Positions 40,477-48,877 of a stretch of 64,000 nt of DNA are shown here, piece after piece. Numbering within the stretch: the first letter of the stretch is position 1; each line of letters begins with the position of its first letter. The notes under the pieces are model-generated. The model did no database searches. It was given only the letters and a program-made list of their open reading frames with translations, and had not been told where the DNA came from. The position numbers and the translations under genes are program-made. This stretch comes from Aeromonas sp. FDAARGOS 1405 (GTDB lineage Bacteria > Pseudomonadota > Gammaproteobacteria > Enterobacterales > Aeromonadaceae). The stretch spans positions 1,032,501 to 1,096,500 of the forward strand of contig NZ_CP077311.1 of the NCBI RefSeq assembly GCF_019048265.1, written 5' to 3'.

Positions 40477-40581
40477 AGATGCAGAAAATGGACACATGTC
40501 CTCATGGATAGGCATCCAAGCCATGTCGAACCCTTGATTCGCCGTTGGCTCGGTCTGCGAGACCACTACTCAAACGCCTGA
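40477..40581 (+). pseudogene. Diverged second copy of the recG 3' end
   Basis: 40501-40581 encodes LMDRHPSHVEPLIRRWLGLR plus DHYSNA and stop, exactly the last 26 residues of RecG (40389-40469). Thirteen codons (14 bases) differ and all changes are synonymous. Likeness continues upstream to about 40477 with a one-base indel, so this copy has no frame of its own. The copy inside recG uses rarer codons (ATA, TTA, CGG), while this one uses CTG, GAC, TAC and AAC, so this may be the displaced native end. Confidence 0.9.
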
Positions 40582-40612
40582 CAACACATCCCAAAACAGG
40601 AGGAAAGCACCC

Positions 40613-42730
40613 ATGAATTCCTGGCTACGCGGCCTGCTCTACACCTTCGCCTTCCTGCTGCTGTTTGTCTGGGTTGCCCTCGGCCTGTTCGACGCCGAGC
40701 GCGCCAAAGGCCCCATCGCCAGCTGGATCAGCCAGCAGACCGGCGTGCCGGTCACCATAGGGCGACTGGTGTTCAACCCGCTGCACCCCTACACCCTGCT
40801 GGCGGAGCAGGTGCGTTACGGCGATGCGGTCTCCCTAGACAAGATCTATCTGGAGGTCGAGAGCATCGACTGGCTGAGCCGCGACGTGCGCATCGCCCAT
40901 CTCGATCTCATTCGCCCCGCCATCAAGCTGCCGCTGCCCAACCAGCTACCTAGCCTGCCGGTGCACTCCCTCACCATCAGCGACAGCACCATAGACAGGC
41001 TCAGTCTGGAGAGCCCCGAGCTGACCCTGCGTGGACTCAATGCCACCCTGAGTGACTGGGAGCTGATCGACCCGAAACGGCAACCACAGGCCAACCTGAG
41101 CCTCAATATCGGCCAGCTGGAGACTCCGCAGTTCACCTTCGCCCGTCTCAACCTGCAAGGACGGCTGGAAGGAGAAGTGCTGCGCACCGACAAGCTGGTG
41201 ACCAACCTGTTTGACGGTCTGCTGGAGACCGGCATGGTGCTGGACTGGCCCGCTCGCACCCTGCAACTGCATGACCTCAAGGCGCGCGGCATGCGGGTCG
41301 AGCTGGGGGATCTGACACAGCAAGGCTTCCCGCAGCGCTTCCCGTTGCAAAGCGTATCGCTGGATCGTGGTCAGCTGGACGGCGTCAGCCTCAACGACAT
41401 CAATCAAGAACTCTCCTTCAACAACTTCAGCGGCCAGCTCACCGCCTTCAACTGGCAGGCGGGCAGCCAGCCCACCGGCTATCTGAGCGGCACCCTGGGC
41501 GACATGGGCCGTGGCCTGTTCCAGCTGGAGGAGATCAAGGGCAAGCTCGCCTTCTCGCCCCAGCAGATCGACGGCGAACTGCAGGGCAAGGCCTATGAAG
41601 GGGAGTTCAATGTCGAGCTCTCCCTCGATAGCCAGCAGCAGAAGCTGACCCTGAAAGACGTGGCGCTGAGCGGCATGGATATCAGCCTGCCGCAAGGGTG
41701 GTGGCAGGATTGGCAGAGCTGGCGCCCGCAGCAGGTCGATATCCGCAAGCTGGCGTTCGACAAGCTCAAGGTGCTCTCCTTCGACGATACCCTGCCCCTG
41801 TCGCTGACCGGCTGGCAGCTCTATCTGAGCGATCTCGCCCTGCGCGATAACCAACCCGGCCCGCTGCTCGGCCGTGCTCGTATCGAGAGCAAGTGGTTCG
41901 AGCTGGTGTGGGATGGCCTCAGCGCCCGCAACGGCGAACTGTATGGGGAGCTGACCCCCAGCTCCTGGCAACTGGGCAAGCTCACCAGCTCGCTGCCGGA
42001 TGAGGGCTCCCTCAGCCTGAGTGGCCAGTGGGGCCGCGAACCGGGCCAGAGCAGCCGCCTCCAACTGCAGGCGACCAAGCTGGATCTACAGCAATGGGGC
42101 AAGCTATTCCACTCCCCGGTCTCCTTTGCCGGCAAGGCGGACGTGAGCGCCGACCTGCAAGCCGAACACGGCAAAACGGCGGGCGAGTGGCGCCAGACCC
42201 TGCAGGGCAGCTTTGCCCTCGATGCCGACGAGCCGTTCTGGGACAAGGTAAAGATAGATCCGCTGCTGGATGAGTGGTTCAAGGGAGCGACCCCGCCCAC
42301 CCTGACGCCGGAACAGCTGTGGCAGGCGATGCAGGAGGGTGACACCCCCTTCTACCGCATCAAGCTGCAGGGCAAGATCGACAAGGGGCAACTACAAGTC
42401 GAGCAGGCTGGCGCCTCCACCATCACCCATCTGCTGGCGCTGCAAGGTGGGATCGATCTGGTCAACGAGCAGTGGCAGCTGGATCTGGGGATCCTCAACG
42501 GCAACCGCTGCGCCGAGCTGCTCGGCCAGTGGCGCGGGCCGTTGACGGAACCCACGCTGGCCTGGAGCTTCCCGCAGAAGCAGGACTCTTGCGGCTGGGA
42601 AGTGGGAGTACGCTATCCGCCGCAAGGCAACAGCGCCCCGCTCTGGCGACCGGCTCCCGCAACGAAAGCCCAAAACCAGGCCCAAGTGCAGACCCAAGCC
42701 GGGCAGACAAGCGACAGCCAACAAGGGTAA
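40613..42730 (+). CDS. AsmA-like family protein
   Basis: 705 residues. One N-terminal membrane helix (LLYTFAFLLLFVWVALGLF), then a long periplasmic part rich in beta-strands with repeated LDLxxPxI, LxLxxLxxxGM patterns typical of AsmA/YhjG-type proteins, and a proline/glutamine-rich tail. AsmA-like proteins are bridge-like lipid carriers between the two membranes. AGGAGG precedes the ATG. Monocistronic. The exact subfamily is unclear. Confidence 0.8.
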   Translation: MNSWLRGLLYTFAFLLLFVWVALGLFDAERAKGPIASWISQQTGVPVTIGRLVFNPLHPYTLLAEQVRYGDAVSLDKIYLEVESIDWLSRDVRIAHLDLIRPAIKLPLPNQLPSLPVHSLTISDSTIDRLSLESPELTLRGLNATLSDWELIDPKRQPQANLSLNIGQLETPQFTFARLNLQGRLEGEVLRTDKLVTNLFDGLLETGMVLDWPARTLQLHDLKARGMRVELGDLTQQGFPQRFPLQSVSLDRGQLDGVSLNDINQELSFNNFSGQLTAFNWQAGSQPTGYLSGTLGDMGRGLFQLEEIKGKLAFSPQQIDGELQGKAYEGEFNVELSLDSQQQKLTLKDVALSGMDISLPQGWWQDWQSWRPQQVDIRKLAFDKLKVLSFDDTLPLSLTGWQLYLSDLALRDNQPGPLLGRARIESKWFELVWDGLSARNGELYGELTPSSWQLGKLTSSLPDEGSLSLSGQWGREPGQSSRLQLQATKLDLQQWGKLFHSPVSFAGKADVSADLQAEHGKTAGEWRQTLQGSFALDADEPFWDKVKIDPLLDEWFKGATPPTLTPEQLWQAMQEGDTPFYRIKLQGKIDKGQLQVEQAGASTITHLLALQGGIDLVNEQWQLDLGILNGNRCAELLGQWRGPLTEPTLAWSFPQKQDSCGWEVGVRYPPQGNSAPLWRPAPATKAQNQAQVQTQAGQTSDSQQG

Positions 42731-42736
42731 AAACAG

Positions 42737-42766
42737 ACAAGGCCTCATGATGAGGCCTTGTTGTTT
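42737..42766. terminator. Terminator between the AsmA-like gene and fabY
   Basis: CAAGGCCTCA, TGA loop, TGAGGCCTTG then TTGTTT; A-rich on the other side, so usable from both strands. Confidence 0.82.
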
Positions 42767-42784
42767 GATGGGGAAACGACGCGG

Positions 42785-43693
42785 TTACTGGCCCGGACGG
42801 CGGGGCGGCTGCACCACATAGTGACCGCAGAACTCCGCCGCCAGCTTGCTGCCGCTGAACAGCTGGATCTTGAGGCTGAAGGTGGCAGGCTCCCCCCGTT
42901 TGAGCGGCTGCAGCACAGCGGGCATCCCCTCGCGGGCTACTCGCGCCTCCGGCTCCTCATCGACCGGGCCATGATATTTGATGGAGCTCTCGGCCAGCAC
43001 CGGCTCGCCCACCAGCCCCTCCTCTTTAAGCTGCAACCAGATCAGCCCCCAGCCTGCCAGCACGCACTGGCTGTAGACACTGCCGGCGAACATGCTGCCA
43101 TGCACGTTGAAGTTGGCCGCCAGATTGGCCTTGAGGTGGAAGGTCTGGCCGTCGTAGTGGCTGATGTGCATCCCCATCTTCTCACTGATGGGTACCCCGC
43201 GCGACCAGCGGGTGGTGAGATCCTGACACCACTCCGGGCGGTACTGGATAGTCTGCAACGGGCTCAGGGATTTGATCATCTGGCGATGGGGAATCCGACC
43301 AAAGGAGACGGGGCCGCCCCCCACTTCGAGAAAGCCACACTTGCGATAGAACTCCACCGCCTCCTGGCGGGCGTTCATCACCAGCCGTTTCACCTTCTCG
43401 CTGCGGGCCAGCTGCTCGAGATCCTCCACCATTTTGGCGCCCAGCCCCTGGCCGCGATATTCGGGACGCAGCGCCATAAAGCGGATCTGCGCCTCGTCAC
43501 CGCCGATAAAGAGGCGGCCCACAGCGATGGGAGTACCATCGGGAGCCAACATCAGACGGTGAATGGCGACCGTATCGTATTCGTCCCGCTCGGAACCGAC
43601 GGGCAGATTGAAGGGCTTACGCAGAAGCTCCCAGCGCAACTGGTAGTAGGCATCCAGCTCGGCGACTGTCTGAGGGGTGACTACCCGGTACAT
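42785..43693 (-). CDS. fabY: Bifunctional GNAT acetyltransferase/thioesterase-like protein FabY (YiiD)
   Basis: 302 residues. N-terminal GNAT domain (about 1-150) with acetyl-CoA motif RPEYRGQGLGAKMVEDL. C-terminal YiiD-type hot-dog domain (about 160-300, FNVHGSMFAGSVYSQCVLAG). In relatives FabY contributes to initiation of fatty acid synthesis. dtd and yihY are nearby as in E. coli, but with one extra gene between. Confidence 0.92.
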   Translation of the reverse strand: MYRVVTPQTVAELDAYYQLRWELLRKPFNLPVGSERDEYDTVAIHRLMLAPDGTPIAVGRLFIGGDEAQIRFMALRPEYRGQGLGAKMVEDLEQLARSEKVKRLVMNARQEAVEFYRKCGFLEVGGGPVSFGRIPHRQMIKSLSPLQTIQYRPEWCQDLTTRWSRGVPISEKMGMHISHYDGQTFHLKANLAANFNVHGSMFAGSVYSQCVLAGWGLIWLQLKEEGLVGEPVLAESSIKYHGPVDEEPEARVAREGMPAVLQPLKRGEPATFSLKIQLFSGSKLAAEFCGHYVVQPPRRPGQ

Positions 43694-43744
43694 AGTTTCA
43701 TCCTTGAGTTACACTGGTCGGAAACCATCTTGCCGTGCAAATTC

Positions 43745-44425
43745 ATGGACTTCAATCTGCAAGCGTACCAAGCCGATCACTTGTTGCACCTCAGCGTCAA
43801 ACCCCAGCGCCGCCTCACGGTACAGGAAAATGACCAGCACCGCTGGCTGGAGATAGACGGCGTGGTGCAATCCGCCATGTCGCTCGCCGACCCCGCCGCC
43901 CTCTGTCTGCCTCATCAGCGGGTCATCGCCTGCCTGCTGCCGGAGCAGGCCACCCGGATCCTAGAACTGGGTCTGGGTGGCGGCGATCTCACCCGCCATC
44001 TGAGTCAGCGCTGGCCCGATGCCCGCCACGAGTGCGTCGACCTCGACGAAGAGGTGCTGACCATTTATCAGCAGTTTTTCCAGTATCAGGAGAGCGATGA
44101 ACGCGCCGCTCCGGCACTCCATCAGGCCGATGCCCTCGCCTTTCTCGAGCAGAGCGAGCAGCAGTACGACCTCATCCTGCTCGATCTCTTCAGTCAGGAT
44201 GGCAACCCGCTGCTGCTGTTTCAGGAGCGGCTCTACCGGGCGCTGGCCCCCCGCCTGACCGGCCCCCTGGTCATCAACCTGCTGCCGCGCACCGAACTGG
44301 AGCTAACCCACGCCCTGACGCTGATCGAGCAGTGGATTGGCCCGGCTACCCCCTATCCGGTCGCTGGGCTTATCAACGTGATCGTCCACGTCACACCGCG
44401 GGACGAAACATCCTCAGACCTGTAG
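43745..44425 (+). CDS. Spermidine-synthase-like methyltransferase-fold protein
   Basis: 226 residues from the ATG at 43745 ([20 protein letters not shown]), no clear Shine-Dalgarno; the frame is open far upstream but antisense to fabY. Rossmann motif [15 protein letters not shown], acidic [10 protein letters not shown] and [18 protein letters not shown] as in spermidine synthases. The second catalytic domain is short, so polyamine synthesis is doubtful. Its 3' end overlaps dtd by 12 bp (convergent). Confidence 0.8.
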   Translation: MDFNLQAYQADHLLHLSVKPQRRLTVQENDQHRWLEIDGVVQSAMSLADPAALCLPHQRVIACLLPEQATRILELGLGGGDLTRHLSQRWPDARHECVDLDEEVLTIYQQFFQYQESDERAAPALHQADALAFLEQSEQQYDLILLDLFSQDGNPLLLFQERLYRALAPRLTGPLVINLLPRTELELTHALTLIEQWIGPATPYPVAGLINVIVHVTPRDETSSDL

Positions 44426-44851
44426 CCAAAAGGTCGTTGGTCCCTCGTTGACCAGCGCCACCTTCATGTCGGCGGCAAAACGCCCGGTTGCGGCCGGGAT
44501 GCCGCTGGCGGCGGCCTTGGCCACGAAGTAGTCATAGAGCCGCTCGGCCTCGCTCGGGTGAGCACCGCAGGAGAAGCTGGGGCGCATCCCTCGCTTGGTA
44601 TCCGCCGCCAGCGTGAATTGGGAGACCACCAGTAGACTGCCGCCGATCTGGCTGACATTGAGGTTCATCTTGCCCTCCTGATCCGGAAAGATGCGATAAC
44701 CACTGACCCGATGCAGCAACTTGTCGGCCTTGGCCTCGTCATCCCCCTGCTCTACCCCGAGCAGTACCAGCAATCCCTGACCGATGGCGCCGGTCACCTC
44801 CCCCTCGACAGTCACGCTGGCCTCGGAGACCCGCTGAATCAGTGCAATCAC
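44414..44851 (-). CDS. dtd: D-aminoacyl-tRNA deacylase
   Basis: 145 residues. Contains [18 protein letters not shown] with the catalytic Thr and the C-terminal [11 protein letters not shown]ly-cisPro motif. Hydrolyses D-aminoacyl- and glycyl-mischarged tRNAs. Downstream of yihY, as in E. coli. Confidence 0.96.
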   Translation of the reverse strand: MIALIQRVSEASVTVEGEVTGAIGQGLLVLLGVEQGDDEAKADKLLHRVSGYRIFPDQEGKMNLNVSQIGGSLLVVSQFTLAADTKRGMRPSFSCGAHPSEAERLYDYFVAKAAASGIPAATGRFAADMKVALVNEGPTTFWLQV

Positions 44852-44869
44852 ATCCCTCTCCTCTCAAAA

Positions 44870-44900
44870 CAGAACGACCGCCCCCTCACAGGGGCGGTCG
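44870..44900 (-). terminator. Terminator after yihY
   Basis: CGACCGCCCC and GGGGCGGTCG (44875-44900) with a six-base loop, followed on the minus strand by TTCTGTTTTGAG. It lies between yihY and dtd, so the two are probably separate transcripts. Confidence 0.7.
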
Positions 44901-44937
44901 TCGATGCTACCAATAAACGGGTGGCCAAGGCGATGGC

Positions 44938-45831
44938 TTAGCCCAGCTCTTCACTGGCTGGCTTCTCGTATTCACCGAGGCAGGCCGTGGTTTCAGCCCC
45001 CAACAGCACCACCAGCCAGCTGAGATAGACCCAAACAAACAGGATCGGGATGGTGGCCAGCGCGCCGTAGATGGCCTGATAGGAGGGGAAGTTGGTGATG
45101 TAGATGGCAAAGCCGCGCTTGGCCAGCTCGAACAGGGTCGCCGCTACCAGCGCACCGATAAAGGCGTGGATCAGCCGCACCTTGCAGTTCGGCACCACGG
45201 TATAGACCAGCAGGAAGGTGAGCACCGAGAAGAGGAACGGCAAACCGCGCAACAGCAGATAACCGATACCGAACAGGCTTTCGGCGCCAAACAGCCGCAA
45301 CGAGAAGATGTAGGAGGAGATGGCGATACTGGCCCCGATAAGCACGGGCCCCAGGGTCAGGATCATCCAGTACATGGCAAACGCCTGCGCCAGCGGGCGG
45401 CCCTGGGTCGAACGCCAGATGTAGTTGAGGTTCTTGTCGATGGCGGAGATCAGCATCAACGCCACCACCACCAGCGCCCCAATCCCCACTGCCGTGGTGT
45501 TGGTGGCATTGGCGACGAAGCCGTCGATGTACTCCTTGAGCATGTCTCCCGCAGTCGGCACAAAGTTGTGGTAGACGAACTGCTCCATCGCCTGCTTGAG
45601 GCTCTGGAACACCGGGAAGGCGGACATCATGCCAAAGACCACGGCGATCATCGGCACCAGCGAAAGCAGGGTGACATAGGCCAGATAACCGGCGGTGACC
45701 GTCAATCTGTCCTGCTGGAAACGGCCCCAGACAAACTGGGCAAAGTGGCGACCATCATGGCGCAAGAAGGAGAGGGCGTGGGCCAAACGGCCGCTGACAG
45801 GCTGCTGCATCTTGATTCTCGTTAGCGTCAT
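44938..45831 (-). CDS. yihY: YihY/BrkB-family membrane protein
   Basis: 297 residues with six membrane helices; conserved [20 protein letters not shown] and [20 protein letters not shown]. The family was once called RNase BN, an assignment later withdrawn. The function is unknown, perhaps a transporter. The gene neighbourhood matches E. coli. Confidence 0.92.
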   Translation of the reverse strand: MTLTRIKMQQPVSGRLAHALSFLRHDGRHFAQFVWGRFQQDRLTVTAGYLAYVTLLSLVPMIAVVFGMMSAFPVFQSLKQAMEQFVYHNFVPTAGDMLKEYIDGFVANATNTTAVGIGALVVVALMLISAIDKNLNYIWRSTQGRPLAQAFAMYWMILTLGPVLIGASIAISSYIFSLRLFGAESLFGIGYLLLRGLPFLFSVLTFLLVYTVVPNCKVRLIHAFIGALVAATLFELAKRGFAIYITNFPSYQAIYGALATIPILFVWVYLSWLVVLLGAETTACLGEYEKPASEELG

Positions 45832-45948
45832 AGTGGCAATATTGTGTCAGAGGAGAGCGCTGTTTGACCACCTTTGCACCCGATTTGCCTCCATCTGCCC
45901 CAACCTGTCGCCCGGCTGGCGTCTCTGGCTGTCGTCAGAAGCAGAAAT

Positions 45949-45975
45949 AAAAACGGCCCCGCTATGGGGCCGTTT
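45949..45975 (-). terminator. Terminator after the malic enzyme gene
   Basis: AAACGGCCCC, loop GCTAT, GGGGCCGTTT; on the minus strand it is followed by TTTTATTTC, 12 bp after the stop. Confidence 0.87.
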
Positions 45976-45986
45976 GCAATGCCGGA

Positions 45987-47228
45987 TTACAGCATGTAGT
46001 CCGCGGGCAGCTCGATGCGGGCGACGCCGGAGGCCACCGCCGCCAGCGCCACGGCGCGGGCAACCCGCGGCAGCAGACGGGCATCCATCGGCTTGGGAAT
46101 GACGTAATCCTTGCCGAAGGCGAGCTCGTTGACCCCGGCGGCGGTCAGCACCTCGGCCGGCACCGGCTCCTTGGCCAGCGCGCGGATCGCCTCGACCGCG
46201 GCAATCTTCATGGCATCGTTGATGCGGCTTGCACGGGCGTCGAGGGCACCGCGGAAGATGAAGGGGAAGCAGAGCACGTTGTTGATCTGGTTCGGGTAGT
46301 CGGAGCGGCCGGTGCCCATGATAAGGTCGCTACGCACCCCGTGGGCCAGCGCAGGCTTGATCTCCGGATCCGGGTTGGAGCAGGCGAAGATCACCGGATT
46401 GGGCGCCATCAGGGCGACCGCTTCAGCGGGCAGCACATCGGGGCCGGAAACACCGACAAACACATCAGCCCCTTCGATGACATCCATCAGGGTACGCAAC
46501 GGGGTCTCGTTGGCGAAACGCTGCTTGTACTTGTTGAGATCGCTGCGGCCGGTGTGAATCACCCCCTGACGATCCAGCATGAAGATGTTGTGCGCTCTGG
46601 CGCCACACTTGATCAGCAGATCCATGCAGGCGGTGGCGGCAGCCCCCGCCCCCATGCAGACGATGCGGCTGTCACTGATCTGCTTGCCCTGCACTTCCAG
46701 CGCGTTGAGCAGACCGGCGGCGGTGACGATGGCGGTACCATGCTGATCATCGTGAAACACCGGAATATCGCAGCGCGCGATCAGCGCCTCTTCAATCTCG
46801 AAACACTCCGGCGCCTTGATATCTTCCAGATTGATGCCACCGAAGGTATCGGCGATAGCCGCCACCGTGTCGATAAACTGCTGGCTGGTCTCGTGCTTCA
46901 CCTCGATGTCGATGGCGTCGATGCCGGCGAAGCGCTTGAACAGCAGGGCCTTGCCCTCCATCACCGGCTTGGAGGCCAGCGGCCCCAGATTGCCCAGCCC
47001 CAGAATGGCGGTGCCGTTGGAGATGACGGCCACCAGATTGCCCTTGCCGGTATAGCGGTAGGCATCGGCCGGGTTGGCGGCGATCTCGTGCACCGGCTCG
47101 GCAACACCCGGGCTGTAGGCCAGCGCCAGATCACGGGCGGTTTCGGCAGGCTTGGTCAGGGCGATGGCAATTTTGCCCGGTACGGGCTGGGCGTGGTAAT
47201 CGAGTGCTTCTTGACGCAGATCGGACAT
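45987..47228 (-). CDS. Malic enzyme (short form, NAD(P)-dependent)
   Basis: 413 residues from the ATG at 47228 (MSDLRQEALDYHAQPVPGKI); the frame extends 16 codons upstream without a better start. Catalytic Tyr in ALAYSPGVAEP, metal site in IEVKHETSQQFIDTVAAIAD/NLEDIKAPECFEIE, nucleotide fold VCMGAGAAATACMDLL. Decarboxylates malate to pyruvate. It lacks the phosphotransacetylase-like domain of the long E. coli MaeB, and the missing length makes cofactor choice uncertain. Confidence 0.93.
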   Translation of the reverse strand: MSDLRQEALDYHAQPVPGKIAIALTKPAETARDLALAYSPGVAEPVHEIAANPADAYRYTGKGNLVAVISNGTAILGLGNLGPLASKPVMEGKALLFKRFAGIDAIDIEVKHETSQQFIDTVAAIADTFGGINLEDIKAPECFEIEEALIARCDIPVFHDDQHGTAIVTAAGLLNALEVQGKQISDSRIVCMGAGAAATACMDLLIKCGARAHNIFMLDRQGVIHTGRSDLNKYKQRFANETPLRTLMDVIEGADVFVGVSGPDVLPAEAVALMAPNPVIFACSNPDPEIKPALAHGVRSDLIMGTGRSDYPNQINNVLCFPFIFRGALDARASRINDAMKIAAVEAIRALAKEPVPAEVLTAAGVNELAFGKDYVIPKPMDARLLPRVARAVALAAVASGVARIELPADYML

Positions 47229-47290
47229 GGGGGACCCCGATGTGGTTGGTGCAAATGAGGTGCCGACAGGGGGCACACAGAAGGGCGGGG

Positions 47291-47319
47291 ATCATAAAAG
47301 AAAGCGCTGAGCATGCCCA
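47291..47319 (-). promoter_or_regulatory. Possible malic enzyme promoter
   Basis: TGGGCA (47314-47319) and TATGAT (47291-47296) on the minus strand with 17-bp spacing, about 60 bp upstream of the gene. Confidence 0.45.
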
Positions 47320-47429
47320 GCAGATCATGCTGCCATCAGCCAGATCAGACCAGTTATTTCAGCACCTTACCCCGCCCGCACATACCACTTTAGTTATAGA
47401 TCCTGCTATGTGGGGTAAAAATGGCGCAA

Positions 47430-47461
47430 AAAGGGCGGCAAGTTGGCCTTGCCGCCCTTTC
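47430..47461 (-). terminator. Terminator after the Mtr-like gene
   Basis: AAAGGGCGGCAAG, five-base loop, CTTGCCGCCCTTT: a perfect 13-bp stem, followed on the minus strand by TTGCGCC then TTTTTACCC. Confidence 0.75.
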
Positions 47462-47482
47462 TGTCAGTGCTGTAGACCTGAC

Positions 47483-48709
47483 TCAGTTGCCCAGATAGAC
47501 CGGCAACAGATTTGCCATAGACAGAAAGTGGAACAGCGCGGTCGCCAACCCGAACAGGATCAGCAACCAGGCCATCAGCTTGCCGCCGGGGGTAACGAAG
47601 TGGGGAGTCACTTCGCCCCGCTCGGCCCGCGCCCGGGTGCGCAGCACCAGCAGTGCCGGGATGATGCAGGTCCAGATGGTGGCTGCAGCACCGGCATAGC
47701 CGATGGCCAGCAGGAAGCCAAACGGGAAGAGCAGGGAGAGCACCAGCGGCGGCAGGAAGGTGACCGCCCAGGTCTTGCAGCGACCGGCGCGGCTGTTATC
47801 GAACTTGAACAGATCAGCCAGATAGTCGAACACCCCGAGCCCCACCCCGATAAAGGAGGAGAGGATCGCCGCCATGGAGAAGCCGTTGATGGCGCTGGCC
47901 ACCTTCTCCGATTCGATCACCCCTGAAAGCGCGGAGAGCAGCACACTCACGTCTCCCCCTTTGGCAATCACAGGGGCAAAATCCTGACGGGGCAGGTTGC
48001 CGAAGATCCCCAGCAGCCAGAGCACGTAGAGCGCCAGCGCGATCAGGGTTCCCCCCAGAATGGCCCATCTGGCCTGCTGCTCGTTCTGGTAATAGGCACG
48101 CAGGGAGGCAACAGAGTGGTGATAGCCGAACGAGGTGAGCGCCACCGGCAGCATCGCCATGGCATAAGGGGCGTAGCGACTCTCGCTGCCCGCCAGATCG
48201 AGCAGGGTCGGCAGCTTGATACTGCCGAGCAGCCCGGCCACACCGAGGGCGAAACTGAGGATCATGAAGGCGATCAGCACCACCGAAATACGGTCAACGG
48301 CGCGAGTCGAGTGCCACACCACCGCAGAGAAGAGCGCCACGAACAGCACGGATGCAAGCTTGCTGTCGATCCCCAGTATCCCCTGCAGGATGGCACCGGA
48401 GGAGGTGATATAGGCGTAGAGCAGAATGCCGCCAACAAAGTAGACCGAGAGGTTGTTGAGGAGATTGAGCTTCTCCCCCAGCAACTCGCGAGTCACGGTA
48501 TTGAAGGAGACCCGCATATCGTGGTGCTGGAAGGATTCCAGCAACATCCAGCCGGAGAGGGTCATCATCACCATGGTGACGGTCAGCGCCAGCACCGACC
48601 AGAGGGTCCAGGCCCCCGCCCCCGAACTTGGCAGACCGAGCATGCCGGCCCCCACGCAGACGCTGGCAATGATGCAGGCGCCCCCCAAAATTGACGGTTT
48701 TTTCTTCAT
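47483..48709 (-). CDS. Aromatic amino acid carrier, Mtr/TyrP-like (HAAAP family)
   Basis: 408 residues from the ATG at 48709 (MKKKPSILGGACIIASVCVG), with GAAGGGA before it. Eleven membrane helices; TyrP/Mtr signature GAGMLGLPSSGAGAWTLWSV near the N-terminus and VGLGVFDYLADLFKFDNSRA later. By eye it is nearer to tryptophan permease Mtr than to TyrP. Monocistronic; no clear TyrR box was seen. Confidence 0.9.
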   Translation of the reverse strand: MKKKPSILGGACIIASVCVGAGMLGLPSSGAGAWTLWSVLALTVTMVMMTLSGWMLLESFQHHDMRVSFNTVTRELLGEKLNLLNNLSVYFVGGILLYAYITSSGAILQGILGIDSKLASVLFVALFSAVVWHSTRAVDRISVVLIAFMILSFALGVAGLLGSIKLPTLLDLAGSESRYAPYAMAMLPVALTSFGYHHSVASLRAYYQNEQQARWAILGGTLIALALYVLWLLGIFGNLPRQDFAPVIAKGGDVSVLLSALSGVIESEKVASAINGFSMAAILSSFIGVGLGVFDYLADLFKFDNSRAGRCKTWAVTFLPPLVLSLLFPFGFLLAIGYAGAAATIWTCIIPALLVLRTRARAERGEVTPHFVTPGGKLMAWLLILFGLATALFHFLSMANLLPVYLGN

Positions 48710-48824
48710 AATCCCTTCTTTTTCTGACTGATTATCTATCCGCGGTAAACAAGACCGCGGCATGATGCCAGCCTTTGCCATGAGACGCCTACCACTATCT
48801 GCCATAACCGGGCATGGCCGCCGC

Positions 48825-48848
48825 ATAAAAAATGCCCCGAACGGGGCA
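48825..48848 (-). terminator. Terminator after the NAD-binding/DUF2867 gene
   Basis: TGCCCCG, AA, CGGGGCA stem (48833-48848) followed on the minus strand by TTTTTTATG, 30 bp after the stop. Confidence 0.85.
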
Positions 48849-48877
48849 CTCTATAAGCGGAAATGGTGTGAAGAGGG

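Noticed and set aside
40477-40581. The second recG tail as a separate small gene
   Set aside because: It has no start in frame with the conserved part and a one-base indel before it; it is a fragment.
42758-43744. Upstream extension of the spermidine-synthase-like gene to 555 codons
   Set aside because: This part is antisense to fabY and has no likeness to any protein; the internal ATG at 43745 begins the recognisable domain.
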